Program-made: the position numbers and the translations under genes
Assembly (NCBI RefSeq): GCF_000375585.1
Contig: NZ_AQWP01000002.1
Coordinates: 992,001 to 1,056,000 of the forward strand
Direction of reading: 5' to 3'
Origin: Sinorhizobium meliloti 4H41
GTDB lineage: Bacteria; Pseudomonadota; Alphaproteobacteria; Rhizobiales; Rhizobiaceae
DNA length: 64,000 nt
Notes under the pieces: generated by a model
What the model was told of the DNA's origin: nothing
Seen by the model: only the letters and a program-made list of their open reading frames with translations
Databases searched by the model: none
Shown: in pieces, positions 51,600 to 60,672 of the stretch
How the letters are laid out: each line of letters opens with the position of its first letter
Numbering within the stretch: the first letter of the stretch is position 1

Positions 51600-52239
51600 C
51601 CATCCGACCACCCGCGACGTGCCGCTCGACCCGGCCGCTTCCGCCATCCTGTTCATCGACGTGCAGAACTTTTCCGTCAGCCGCGAGGGGGGCGAGTTCA
51701 AGGATGTCTCGGATGCGGATATTGCCGGCAAGTACGGCTACTACTTCAACCGTATCCGCGAGGTGGCGATACCGAACATGCAGCGCCTGCTCGCCGGTTT
51801 CCGCAAGGCCGGCATCGAGGTGCTGCACACGACGATCGAGAGCCTGACGAAGGACGGCCGCGACCGCAGCCTCGACTACAAGATCACCGGCTTCAACGTG
51901 CCGAAAGGCTCCTGGGATGGTAAGGTAATCGACGAGCTCGAACCGCTGGAGGACGAGATCGTCTTCCCGAAGAGTTCCTCCAGTGTCTTCGTCTCCACCC
52001 ATATCGACTATGTGCTGCGTAATCTCGGGGTGAAGCAGATCGTGCTGTGCGGCCTCCTGACCGACCAATGCGTGGAATCGGCAGTGCGCGACGCCTGCGA
52101 CCTCAACTATCTGGTGACGCTCGTACCCGATGCCTGCGGCACCTATTCGGAGGAACGCCACTACACCTCGCTGAGCGCAATCAAGGGCTATTGCCGCCAG
52201 ATATCGACCGACGATCTTTTGAAGGAAATCGGGCAGTAA
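51586..52239 (+). CDS. Isochorismatase-fold cysteine hydrolase (first of two)
   Basis: The 217-residue protein has the catalytic triad of the isochorismatase hydrolase superfamily: aspartate in L-F-I-D-V-Q-N, a lysine in V-F-P-K-S-S, and the nucleophilic cysteine in L-L-T-D-Q-C-V-E. Members hydrolyse carbamoyl, ureido, nicotinamide or other amides. The start (ATG ATG at 51586) is preceded by GAAGGAACC and overlaps the amidohydrolase gene. A second, related hydrolase is at the end of the importer operon. Confidence 0.85.
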   Translation: MMAADHPTTRDVPLDPAASAILFIDVQNFSVSREGGEFKDVSDADIAGKYGYYFNRIREVAIPNMQRLLAGFRKAGIEVLHTTIESLTKDGRDRSLDYKITGFNVPKGSWDGKVIDELEPLEDEIVFPKSSSSVFVSTHIDYVLRNLGVKQIVLCGLLTDQCVESAVRDACDLNYLVTLVPDACGTYSEERHYTSLSAIKGYCRQISTDDLLKEIGQ

Positions 52240-52359
52240 CCTGCCCGAACGGCCGACGGGAGGCAAATAGGGAGCATACGAGGGCGGTCCGCACAAGAAG
52301 GTCAAAAGACCAGGCCGCACAACGACCACCGCCGAATGGCATCAATAAGGGGAACGACC

Positions 52360-53532
52360 ATGATCAAGACTTCCAGACTGTTTCTGGCAGCGGCAAGCTT
52401 CGCGCTTGCCTCTTCCACAGCCATTGCCGACGACGACAAGATCCTGATCGGCGGCGCACTCTCGATGACGGGCATTCAGGCTCCCCTCGACACGCCCGGC
52501 TACAACGGCGCGAAGGTCGCCGTGAAGTATCTCAACGACAATGGCGGCTTGCTGGGGAAGCAGGTCGAATTCGTCAATATCGACGGTAAGTCGGACCCGG
52601 TGACGGTCGGCAACGTCGCGGTCGAACTGATCGACAAGGGCGCCGAGATCATCGTCGCACCGTGCGATTTCGACTTCGGTTCGCCCGCGAGCCGTGAAGC
52701 GCAGTCGGCGGGCCTCGTCGGCATCTCGACCTGTGCCTCCGACCCGCTCTATTCCTCCTGGTCGCTCGGCGACAAGCAGTTCACGCTCTCCATGTGGAAT
52801 ACCACGATGGGTGCGACGGCCGCCGATTTCGCCGTCAAGGAAAAGGGCTGGAAGACGGCCTACGTCGTCACCGACCAGTTCATCGCCTATACAAAGTCGC
52901 TCTCGAAATATTTCGTGGAGCAATTCAAGGCCGATGGCGGCGAGATTCTGCTCGAAGACACCTACACGAACGGCGACAATAATTTTTCCGCCCAGCTCGC
53001 CCGGCTCCAGGCGCTCGGCAAGAAGCCGGACGTGATCTTCGTCTCCTCCTACGGCACGGACATCGGTGTGATCATCCGCGCGTTGCGCGAAGTCGGCTAC
53101 GATGCGCCGGTTCTCGGTGGCGACGCCTATGACGACCCGGCCATGCACGAGGCGCTCGGCGAAAAATTCGGCAATGACGTCTATTTCGTCACGCATACCT
53201 GGATGGGCCCGGAGGCGCATCCGGACATGCCGAAGTTCATCGAGCTCTACAAGGAGATGTTCGGCAAGGCGCCCGACACGTCCTTCGTCTCGACGGGCTG
53301 GGATACGATCATGCTGCTCGCCGAGGCGGTAAAGGCGGCCGGAACGACCGAAGGCGCAGCGCTCGCCAAGGCACTTGAAGATGGCCAGTTCAAGCTGCTG
53401 ACCGGCGATCTCGACTACGGCACGAACGAGGAAGGCCATGTGCCGAACAAGGCTGCGGCCGTGATCGAGCTAAAGGGCGGCAAGCCGAGCTTCGTTGGAT
53501 GGCGTAAGCCGGAATCCCTGCCTAAGCCCTGA
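52360..53532 (+). CDS. Branched-chain amino acid-type ABC binding protein
   Basis: The 390-residue protein is a Peripla_BP_6 (LivJ-like) binding protein with a signal peptide (about residues 1-23, ending A-I-A-D-D). The mature part has I-G-G-A-L-S-M-T-G and G-G-L-L-G-K-Q-V, typical of the family, and a C-type disulfide pair is possible (C-D-F and C-A-S). The start at 52360 has AAGGGGA upstream. The family imports amino acids, amides, urea and other nitrogen compounds. The 120-bp gap before it holds only a small GGTC-GACC hairpin. Confidence 0.9.
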   Translation: MIKTSRLFLAAASFALASSTAIADDDKILIGGALSMTGIQAPLDTPGYNGAKVAVKYLNDNGGLLGKQVEFVNIDGKSDPVTVGNVAVELIDKGAEIIVAPCDFDFGSPASREAQSAGLVGISTCASDPLYSSWSLGDKQFTLSMWNTTMGATAADFAVKEKGWKTAYVVTDQFIAYTKSLSKYFVEQFKADGGEILLEDTYTNGDNNFSAQLARLQALGKKPDVIFVSSYGTDIGVIIRALREVGYDAPVLGGDAYDDPAMHEALGEKFGNDVYFVTHTWMGPEAHPDMPKFIELYKEMFGKAPDTSFVSTGWDTIMLLAEAVKAAGTTEGAALAKALEDGQFKLLTGDLDYGTNEEGHVPNKAAAVIELKGGKPSFVGWRKPESLPKP

Positions 53533-53543
53533 TCGGTCAATTC

Positions 53544-53565
53544 GGGTCGGCCGCAAGGCCGGCCC
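53544..53565 (+). other. Stem-loop after the liv-type binding-protein gene
   Basis: Arms GGGTCGGCC and GGCCGGCCC pair over 9 bp with one G-T wobble, closed by a GCAA tetraloop (GNRA class, very stable). It begins 11 nt after the binding-protein stop and lies before the livG-like gene. No T-run follows. Confidence 0.65.
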
Positions 53566-53583
53566 CATCACCTCGGAAAAGCC

Positions 53584-54318
53584 ATGTCTGAAACGCGTCT
53601 CGCGGTAAACGACGTGTCGGTGGAATTCACCGGCCTGCGCGCACTCGACCATGTCTCACTCTCGGTCTCCGCCGGCGAGGTCGTCGGCCTCATCGGGCCG
53701 AACGGCTCCGGCAAGACGACGCTCATCAATGCCATCACCGGCCAGGTGAAGCTGGCGACCGGCACGATCGCCGCCGGCGACATCACCCTGTCGGGTCTCT
53801 CGCCGCGCGAGATCGCGCTTGCGGGCGTAAGCCGCTCCTTTCAGATCGTGCGCATTTTCAACTCGATGACCGTCCTCGAGAATGTCGAGGCGGCGGCGCT
53901 GGCAAAGGGCGCCTCCCGCGCTGTGTCGGCTGAACGCGCGAAGGACCTGCTGGCCGAACTCGGCCTGACGGCTAAGGCGGACGAGCTTGGCGAAAGCCTC
54001 AGCTATGGCGACAAGCGCCGCGTCGAAATCGCCCGGGCGCTCGCCGCCGAACCGCGCTTTCTGCTGCTCGACGAGCCCGCCGCCGGCATGAACGATGCCG
54101 AGACGGAAACCCTGCTGCACACGCTCGCCGAATTGCCCGAGAAACGCCGGCTCGGCCTTCTCATCATCGACCACGACATGGGTCTCATCATGCGCCTCTG
54201 CCACAGGCTGCATGTGCTCGCCTCCGGCCGCACGATTGCAGAGGGCGACGCCGCCCACGTCCGCAGCCACCCGGCCGTTATCGAAGCCTATCTCGGCAAG
54301 GGGGCGGCCCATGCTTGA
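53584..54318 (+). CDS. livG: Branched-chain amino acid-type ABC ATPase LivG
   Basis: The 244-residue protein is a LivG-type ATPase: G-P-N-G-S-G-K-T-T, the LivG hallmark S-F-Q-I-V-R-I-F-N-S-M-T-V, S-Y-G-D-K-R-R-V as a diverged signature, L-L-D-E-P-A-A-G-M-N and D-H-D-M. It pairs with LivF, whose gene overlaps by 8 bp. The symbol refers to the transporter type; the substrate may not be a branched-chain amino acid. Confidence 0.92.
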   Translation: MSETRLAVNDVSVEFTGLRALDHVSLSVSAGEVVGLIGPNGSGKTTLINAITGQVKLATGTIAAGDITLSGLSPREIALAGVSRSFQIVRIFNSMTVLENVEAAALAKGASRAVSAERAKDLLAELGLTAKADELGESLSYGDKRRVEIARALAAEPRFLLLDEPAAGMNDAETETLLHTLAELPEKRRLGLLIIDHDMGLIMRLCHRLHVLASGRTIAEGDAAHVRSHPAVIEAYLGKGAAHA

Positions 54319-55018
54319 CGTCGCCGACCTTTCCGTCAGCTACGGTGCGATCCGCGCTGTACGCAGCATCAGCTTCACGCTTCGAAAGGGTGAGCTGGTG
54401 AGCCTGCTCGGCGCCAATGGTGCCGGCAAATCCTCGACCATCAAGTGCATCGCCGGCGCGCTGAAAGCCTCCGGCGGCACGATCACGCTCGAAGGCAAGG
54501 ACATCACCGCGGCGAGCCCCGAACAGGTCGTGCGCGCGGGCCTTGCCACCGTGCCGGAAACCCGCGACGTCTTCCCGGACCTGACGGTCGCCGAAAACCT
54601 GATGCTCGGCGCCTATATCCATCGCCGCGACCAAGCTGGCAACCGCGACAACCTCGAGAAGCTGAACACGCTCTTCCCGCGCCTTGCCGAGCGCTCGAAA
54701 CAGGCGGCCGGCACGCTCTCCGGCGGCGAGCAGCAGATGCTCGTCATCGCCCGCGCGCTTATGGCGAGGCCACGGGTGCTTCTTCTGGACGAACCCTCGC
54801 TCGGCCTTGCGCCGGCCATCGTCGAACGCATCTTCGAGATGATCGAGGCACTGAAGAAATCCGGCCTCACCATCCTGCTCGTCGAGCAGAACGTGAACCA
54901 GGCGCTCGCCGTCGCCGACCGCGCCTTCGTCATGCGCCTCGGCGCCATCGTCGCATCCGGCACGGCCGAGGAAATCCGCTCGACCAGCGACCTCAGCGCG
55001 CATTATCTGGGAGGCTGA
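54311..55018 (+). CDS. livF: Branched-chain amino acid-type ABC ATPase LivF
   Basis: The 235-residue protein is a LivF-type ATPase with G-A-N-G-A-G-K-S-S, P-E-T-R-D-V-F-P-D-L-T-V, L-S-G-G-E-Q-Q-M-L, L-L-D-E-P-S-L-G-L-A-P and the E-Q-N switch segment. The ATG at 54311 overlaps the livG stop; the longer frame upstream is the livG gene read in another phase. Three bases separate it from livH. Confidence 0.93.
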   Translation: MLDVADLSVSYGAIRAVRSISFTLRKGELVSLLGANGAGKSSTIKCIAGALKASGGTITLEGKDITAASPEQVVRAGLATVPETRDVFPDLTVAENLMLGAYIHRRDQAGNRDNLEKLNTLFPRLAERSKQAAGTLSGGEQQMLVIARALMARPRVLLLDEPSLGLAPAIVERIFEMIEALKKSGLTILLVEQNVNQALAVADRAFVMRLGAIVASGTAEEIRSTSDLSAHYLGG

Positions 55019-55021
55019 TCC

Positions 55022-55912
55022 ATGGCTTTCGCGATCCAGTTCGTCATCGACGTCCTCAGCCTCGGCGGCGCCTATGCGCTCATGGCACTCGGCCTCGTCA
55101 TCATCTACGGGATCCTTCGCCTCGTGAACTTCGCCTATGGCGAACTCATCATGGTGGCCGGCTATACGATGTTTCTCGCCAGCGGCTCGGGCCTGCCCTG
55201 GCTCGTCATGGCGGTGCTCGCCGTCGGTATGGCGATCCTCTTCGGCATCATCACCGACTACGCCGCCTTCCGTCCGGTGCGGGCCAAATCGGTGACGGCG
55301 GTGCTGATTACCTCCTTCGCCTTCTCCAACCTGCTGCAGAATGCGGCGCTGCTGTTCATCTCGCCGCGACCACGCAACGTGCCGCTGCCGGACATCTTCT
55401 CGCAGACTGTCTCGATCGCCGGTGCGATCACCCCGGTCCGCAACCTCATCACCATCGCCGCCTCCATCGCACTGCTCGCCGGCGTCGCCTTCCTGATGCG
55501 CAGGACGACGCTCGGCATCGCGATGCGCGCAGCGGCGACGAACTTCACCATGGCGCGCATGCTGGGAGTGCCGGCGAACCTCATCATCTCGTCCGCCTTC
55601 GCCCTTTCCGGCTTCCTCGCCGGCGTCGTCGGCATTCTCTGGATCGGCCGCATCGGCACCGTCGTTCCGGGCATCGGCCTGGAGCCGCTGCTCGTCGCCT
55701 TCATCGCCACGGTCATCGGCGGCATGCGGAGCCTGCCCGGCGCCGTTGTCGGGGGGTTCCTGCTCGCGCTCATCGACACCACGCTCAACTACACCCTGTC
55801 GCAGGATCTGCTGAAATTCCGCGACGCCTTCACCTTCAGCCTCGTCATCCTGATCCTGCTCTGGCGCCCCGACGGCCTCATCAGGGGTCCGGCGAGCGGA
55901 CAGCGGACCTGA
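55022..55912 (+). CDS. livH: Branched-chain amino acid-type ABC permease LivH
   Basis: This 296-residue membrane protein is a LivH-type permease with about eight hydrophobic helices. The segment G-A-Y-A-L-M-A-L-G-L and N-F-A-Y-G-E near residues 17-45 are family markers, as is R-A-A-A-T-N-F-T-M-A-R-M-L-G-V. Its length matches the family. It forms the channel with the livM product encoded 13 bp downstream. Confidence 0.92.
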   Translation: MAFAIQFVIDVLSLGGAYALMALGLVIIYGILRLVNFAYGELIMVAGYTMFLASGSGLPWLVMAVLAVGMAILFGIITDYAAFRPVRAKSVTAVLITSFAFSNLLQNAALLFISPRPRNVPLPDIFSQTVSIAGAITPVRNLITIAASIALLAGVAFLMRRTTLGIAMRAAATNFTMARMLGVPANLIISSAFALSGFLAGVVGILWIGRIGTVVPGIGLEPLLVAFIATVIGGMRSLPGAVVGGFLLALIDTTLNYTLSQDLLKFRDAFTFSLVILILLWRPDGLIRGPASGQRT

Positions 55913-55925
55913 GGGGAGCGCGACC

Positions 55926-56954
55926 ATGAAACACTCCTATTTCACCGCCCTCATCCTCATCGGCGTCATCGCCATCATCGCCGTCGGAAGCCAGCTCCTC
56001 GGCATCCGCCTCTATGACCGTATCGCCACCAACCTGCTGATCTCGCTCGTGCTGGTCATCGGCCTGCAGACCTTCATGGGCAATTCGGGCCTGCTCTCCT
56101 TCGCCCATATCGGCTTCATGGGCCTCGGCGCCTACACGTCCGCCGTGCTCACCATCCCGGCTCAGATGAAGGGCATGGCGCTGCCGGATCTCTACGATTT
56201 CATGAAGGTCGTGGAAGTTTCGCCGCTCCTCGCCATGCTCGCGGCGGGCGTGCTGGCCGCCGTCGTCGCGGCCGTCGTCGCCTATCCGCTGATGCGGCTT
56301 TCGGATGCGGCGTCGGTGATCACCTCCTTCGCGCTGCTCGTCGTGCTCTACACGGTCATGAACAACTGGAGCGCCTTCACCAACGGCCCGCGCACGCTCT
56401 TCGGCCTACCGAAGACGACGGACATGCCGATCGCGGCGATCGTCGCGGCGATCGTGGTGGTCGTGGCGCTTGCCTTCAAGGAATCGCGGACAGGCAAGCT
56501 GCTGCGCGCCTCGCGGGAGGACGAGGTCGCCGCTGCGGCCCTCGGCGCCGACATTCCGCACCTGCGCTGGCGCGCCTTCATCCTCGCCGCGTTCATCGCC
56601 GGCATCGGCGGGGCGCTGTGGGGACATTTCATCACCTCGTTCGCGCCGAAGGCCTTCTATCTGAAGGAGACGTTCCTCATCATCACAATGCTGGTGATCG
56701 GCGGCGCCAACACGGTGACAGGCGCGGTGGCCGGCACGATTCTCGTCACGTTCGCCTATGAGGGGCTGCGCGGCACGGAAGGCGCGCTCAACGCCACCGC
56801 CTTGGGCGCCGGCCAGGTCGTCGGCCTCACGGAAATCGTCCTCGCGCTCGCCATGATCGCGGTAATGATCGTCAAGCCGGGCGGTCTCTTCCCGAACCGC
56901 GAGATAGGCCACATCCTCACCCGCGCCCGCCGCAAGAAGGAGACAGTTGCATGA
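55926..56954 (+). CDS. livM: Branched-chain amino acid-type ABC permease LivM
   Basis: The 342-residue LivM-type permease has F-M-G-N-S-G-L-L-S-F-A-H-I-G-F-M-G-L-G-A-Y near residue 50, a family signature, and the E-D-E-V-A-A-A-A-L-G loop for ATPase docking. About nine hydrophobic segments are present. Its stop overlaps the start of the second isochorismatase-fold hydrolase (ATGA), which ties that enzyme to the transporter. Confidence 0.92.
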   Translation: MKHSYFTALILIGVIAIIAVGSQLLGIRLYDRIATNLLISLVLVIGLQTFMGNSGLLSFAHIGFMGLGAYTSAVLTIPAQMKGMALPDLYDFMKVVEVSPLLAMLAAGVLAAVVAAVVAYPLMRLSDAASVITSFALLVVLYTVMNNWSAFTNGPRTLFGLPKTTDMPIAAIVAAIVVVVALAFKESRTGKLLRASREDEVAAAALGADIPHLRWRAFILAAFIAGIGGALWGHFITSFAPKAFYLKETFLIITMLVIGGANTVTGAVAGTILVTFAYEGLRGTEGALNATALGAGQVVGLTEIVLALAMIAVMIVKPGGLFPNREIGHILTRARRKKETVA

Positions 56955-57619
56955 GCTGGAAGACCGCCTACCGATCTTTCTACTATGCCGGTGCCGAGGA
57001 GCCGGACGACATCGTGCTCGATCCGGCGACGACGGCGCTGCTGGTCATCGACATCCAGAACACCTATCTCGACCCGAAGGATACGCCTGAAGAAACCGCC
57101 CGCTGGCAGCCTTTCTACGAGCGTATGCGCAAGACGGTGATACCGAACACGGCGCGGCTGATCGACGAATGCCGCAAGCGCAAAGTGGAGGTCATCTTCG
57201 CCCGCATCGCCTGCCTGAAGCCGGACGGGCGCGACCGCTCGCTGAGCCAGAAGAAGCCCGGCTTCAATTACCTGCTCCTGCCGAAGGAGCTGCCCGAGGG
57301 CCAGATCGTTCCGGAACTGGAGCCGCGCAGCGACGAGATCGTCGTCACGAAGACGACAGACAGCGCGCTGACCGGTACGAACCTTCGCCTCGTCCTGCAC
57401 AATATGGGCATCAAGGACGTCATCTGCTGCGGCATCTTCACCGACCAGTGCGTCTCCTCGACCGTGCGCAGCCTGGCGGATGAAAGTTTCGGCGTGGTCG
57501 TCGTCGACGACTGCGGCGCCGCGGCGACGGACGATCTGCACCGGCGGGAACTGGAGATCATCAACATGATCTACTGCCATGTCGTCTCGCTCGAAGAGGT
57601 TCTCACCTTTTTCAAATAG
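56951..57619 (+). CDS. Isochorismatase-fold cysteine hydrolase (second of two)
   Basis: The 222-residue protein has the same superfamily triad: aspartate in V-I-D-I-Q-N, lysine in V-V-T-K-T-T, and cysteine in F-T-D-Q-C-V-S-S. It is related to the hydrolase at 51586 (both share a G-R-D-R-S-L segment and F-N), but not a duplicate. The ATG overlaps livM by 4 bp. Together with the transporter and the aminotransferase it probably degrades an imported amide or ureido compound, releasing ammonia or a carbamate. Confidence 0.86.
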   Translation: MSWKTAYRSFYYAGAEEPDDIVLDPATTALLVIDIQNTYLDPKDTPEETARWQPFYERMRKTVIPNTARLIDECRKRKVEVIFARIACLKPDGRDRSLSQKKPGFNYLLLPKELPEGQIVPELEPRSDEIVVTKTTDSALTGTNLRLVLHNMGIKDVICCGIFTDQCVSSTVRSLADESFGVVVVDDCGAAATDDLHRRELEIINMIYCHVVSLEEVLTFFK

Positions 57620-57633
57620 AGGAGATTGCCTGC

Positions 57634-58947
57634 GTGCCCGATCTCTACGCCCGCGAAAGCCACTCGGTTTCGAAAATGGCGCATCTGCGGTTTTTTCCGC
57701 AGGCGGTCGTCGGGGGCAGCGGCGCTTATCTGACCGCCGACGACGGGCGGCAGCTTCTCGATTTCTCCGCCTCCTGGGGCGCAGCGAGCCTCGGCCACTC
57801 TCATCCGGCGATCCGTGAAGCGGTGGGCCGCGCGCTCTCCGATCAGGCGGGCGCGAGCTATCTTTCATCGGCCAACGAGGCTTGCGTGCTGCTCGCCGAA
57901 AGGCTGCTTTCGCTCGTGCCTGAGCGCGCCCGCGGCCGCGTCTGGTTCGGCCATTCCGGCTCCGACGCCAATGAGACGGTCGCCCGCATGGTCGTCGCCG
58001 CCACCGGCCGGCCGCGCATTCTAGCGTTCCACGGGGCCTATCACGGCGGCACCATCGGCTCCATGGGCGTTTCCGGCCATCCGGCACAACAGGGCAGTCG
58101 GGCACAGGGCCTGACGCTCGTGCCCTATCCGAACAGCTATGCCGCCGGCAGCCCCGAGGTTGCAAGCGACGCCGCGCTCGCCCGCCTCGAGCGGCTCTTC
58201 GCGACCGAAGTGCCGCCGGAAGAGGTCGCAGCGTTCTTCATCGAACCGATCCAGTCGGACGGCGGCATGCTGGTGCCGCCGGACGGATTCTTCAAGGCGG
58301 TGGAAGCGCTCTGCCGCAGGCACGGCATTCTGATCGTATCGGACGAAGTGAAGGTCGGCCTCGGCCGGAGCGGCCGCTTCAACGCCTTCGAGCATTCCGG
58401 TATCGAACCGGACATCGTCGTCTTCGGCAAGGGCCTTGGTGGCGGCCTGCCGATTTCTGCGGTGGTCGGTCCGGAAGCCATCATGAATCACAGCGTTGCC
58501 TTCGCGCTGCAGACCGTGCACGGCAATCCCGTCTGCGCGGCCGCCGCGCTGGCCGTGCTGCAGACGATCGAGCGCGACCACCTCGTCCTGAATGCGGAAA
58601 GAAGCGGCAAGGCGCTGCGCGCCGCGCTTGACCGCCTTGCCGCCGGCCATGCGCTGATCGGCGATGTGCGTGGCCGCGGCCTAGCCCTCGGCGTCGAGCT
58701 TGTGACCGATCCCGCCAGCCGCGAACCGGCTTCGCGTCAGGCGGCGCTGACCGTCTACCGCGCCTTCCAACTCGGCCTCGTACTTTACTATGTCGGCGTG
58801 CGGTCCAACGTGCTCGAACTCACGCCTCCGCTGACATTGACGCAGGCGGAGGCCGAGGCGGGTGTCGCTCTGCTTGACCAGGCGCTCGCCGATGTGGCCG
58901 CCGGACGCATCGATGAGGCCTTGCTTGGAGATTTCGCGGGCTGGTAA
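57634..58947 (+). CDS. Class III PLP-dependent aminotransferase
   Basis: This 437-residue enzyme is an omega-aminotransferase of class III, with G-H-S-G-S-D-A-N-E-T (PLP phosphate site), H-G-A-Y-H-G-G, S-D-E-V-K-V-G-L-G-R-S-G and the Schiff-base lysine in F-G-K-G-L-G-G-G-L-P. The start is a GTG at 57634 preceded by GAGGAG. The family converts terminal amines (GABA, diamines, beta-alanine) to aldehydes. It ends the plus-strand nitrogen operon; no aldehyde dehydrogenase follows, so the aldehyde must be handled elsewhere. The 63 bp to the next gene hold nothing recognisable. Confidence 0.88.
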   Translation: MPDLYARESHSVSKMAHLRFFPQAVVGGSGAYLTADDGRQLLDFSASWGAASLGHSHPAIREAVGRALSDQAGASYLSSANEACVLLAERLLSLVPERARGRVWFGHSGSDANETVARMVVAATGRPRILAFHGAYHGGTIGSMGVSGHPAQQGSRAQGLTLVPYPNSYAAGSPEVASDAALARLERLFATEVPPEEVAAFFIEPIQSDGGMLVPPDGFFKAVEALCRRHGILIVSDEVKVGLGRSGRFNAFEHSGIEPDIVVFGKGLGGGLPISAVVGPEAIMNHSVAFALQTVHGNPVCAAAALAVLQTIERDHLVLNAERSGKALRAALDRLAAGHALIGDVRGRGLALGVELVTDPASREPASRQAALTVYRAFQLGLVLYYVGVRSNVLELTPPLTLTQAEAEAGVALLDQALADVAAGRIDEALLGDFAGW

Positions 58948-59010
58948 CGGCGTCGCTGGCCTTTCATGGACGCATTGCGGGCTTCCAGGTCTCCAATCAG
59001 CTGCGTGAGT

Positions 59011-60486
59011 TCAATGCTCCGGCACGGGCGGTAGCGGAACAGGCCTTTGAAACGTGCGATGTAATTGCTTCCAGCCGGGATCGTGCATGTGAGCGTGCAG
59101 ACCGGCCCGCTCCACGAGCGCCTTTGCTTCGGCTTCACCGAAAGCCAGCGCCTCATACATGTCGGCGGTCAGTACCCTGCCCTCCTCCATGATGATCCTG
59201 CCGTCGACGATCACCGTATCGACATCGCTGCCGAGAACCTGGTGGATCAGCCGGTGAACCGGCATCCAGTTGGGCGTCAGATGCGCCTTGCGCATGTCGA
59301 TGATGACGATATCCGCCTTCTTGCCCGCCTCGAGCGAACCGATCTCGTGATCCATGCCGATGGCGCCGGCCGCATCGATGGTGATCATCTCGAAAACCTT
59401 GCCCGGCGGCAGGATATAGCGGTCGTGATTGTGCAGAATGTGCTGGGTGGCTTGGGCGCTGCGCGCGATCTGGAGCATATCGAAATGACGGCTCGGAGCC
59501 GCGCCGTCCGAAGTGATCGCGACCGGCACGCCCCGGGCCATCATCTCCATGATCGGCGTGGAGCGTCCGGGTGGCGCGTGGGTGACATGGGTGCCGGTTT
59601 CGGCCAGGATGTCGATCTCTTCGTGGGATATTCCCCAGCAATGCTGGAGGTGCACATCGGGGCCCAGCAGCGCATTCTCCTTGTCCTGCCAGGCCATGCG
59701 TATCTGTCCGGCGAAGGCATCGGAATGGATGCGCACGCCCCATTTGCGCGCGGTTTCACGGATGCGCCGCGCCTGCATCCGGTCGTTTTCGGTCAGATTG
59801 ACGGCAAAGTCCGGCGTCGAGGCGTTCGACGGTTCGACCGAAGGCACGATCGTGAATGGCGTCAGGAAGACCTTGATGCGCCCGTCGGCGGTTCCGTTCA
59901 GGCTTTCGATGACGGCTTCGGCGCCCTCGATCATCTCCTCGAAGGAGACGCTGCGCCGCTCCGGCTTGCCGCTTTCCCACCGCGTGACCGATTGCGGCCA
60001 GGGCAGACCCGCTGGGCCAACGCAGATGATCTCGCGAAGCCCGAGTTCCGAATAGGCGCGAGCATGATTGATGGCGAATACCGGATCGTCGCTGCGCGGC
60101 ATCGATGTGATGATGCTGGCCGAGGTGGTCACGCCCGCACGAAGTCTTTCCAGGCCCGAGACGAGGCCATCCGCATACCAGTAATCGCGGGTGACATAGT
60201 GATAGTAGGTCGGCGTCACGATGCGCATCCACAGCGAATTGGTGTCGGCGCCGATGCTGCGGATAAGCGCATGGCCGGCATGCCCATGAGCATCGATCAG
60301 CCCGGGGATGATCATCTTGCCCCGGCAGTCGATCACTTTCTTTCCGGCATAACGAGGAGCCAGCGCTTGCGCCGTGCCTATGTCGACAATCCTGTCGTTT
60401 TCGATTGCCAGCGCACCGTCCTCGATGATCCGCCGTGTCTCGTCGACGGTGACGATCGTCCCGTGAAGCAGCAGGAGCCCATCCAT
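59011..60486 (-). CDS. Amidohydrolase-superfamily deaminase/hydrolase (TRZ/ATZ-like)
   Basis: This 491-residue protein belongs to the metal-dependent amidohydrolase superfamily of the guanine deaminase/chlorohydrolase type. The metal motif is H-G-H-A-G-H near residue 65, with the later histidines in R-I-H-S-D and L-Q-H-C-W and the aspartate in T-S-D-G-A. Members deaminate or hydrolyse heterocycles (cytosine, guanine, melamine, hydantoin). It is convergent with the aminotransferase gene and divergent from the orphan binding protein, with the shared operator region 60578-60622 between them. Confidence 0.85.
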   Translation of the reverse strand: MDGLLLLHGTIVTVDETRRIIEDGALAIENDRIVDIGTAQALAPRYAGKKVIDCRGKMIIPGLIDAHGHAGHALIRSIGADTNSLWMRIVTPTYYHYVTRDYWYADGLVSGLERLRAGVTTSASIITSMPRSDDPVFAINHARAYSELGLREIICVGPAGLPWPQSVTRWESGKPERRSVSFEEMIEGAEAVIESLNGTADGRIKVFLTPFTIVPSVEPSNASTPDFAVNLTENDRMQARRIRETARKWGVRIHSDAFAGQIRMAWQDKENALLGPDVHLQHCWGISHEEIDILAETGTHVTHAPPGRSTPIMEMMARGVPVAITSDGAAPSRHFDMLQIARSAQATQHILHNHDRYILPPGKVFEMITIDAAGAIGMDHEIGSLEAGKKADIVIIDMRKAHLTPNWMPVHRLIHQVLGSDVDTVIVDGRIIMEEGRVLTADMYEALAFGEAEAKALVERAGLHAHMHDPGWKQLHRTFQRPVPLPPVPEH

Positions 60487-60577
60487 TCCCTATTCCCCTT
60501 GAAAAACGCCGTTGCGGTATTTTGCGCGGTTTCCGCGCCCGTAATGTCATTTCGAACTGTCGATGTTCTGATTCATA

Positions 60578-60622
60578 ATTGCCAACAATATCGTTGACAA
60601 TAAAACAATCGATTATGATACT
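60578..60622 (+). promoter_or_regulatory. Promoter and 24-bp palindromic operator of the orphan binding-protein gene
   Basis: The near-palindrome ATTGCCAACAAT-ATCGTTGACAAT (60578-60601) has half-sites matching in 10 of 12 positions. It contains the -35 TTGACA (60594-60599), followed after 17 bp by GATACT (60617-60622) as -10. The start codon is 50 bp further. The same layout recurs at 63882-63926. Confidence 0.55.
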
Positions 60623-60672
60623 GCCGAAAAATTCGGGCCAACCACTCTATCGACCGTCATAAGGGGAAGTTC

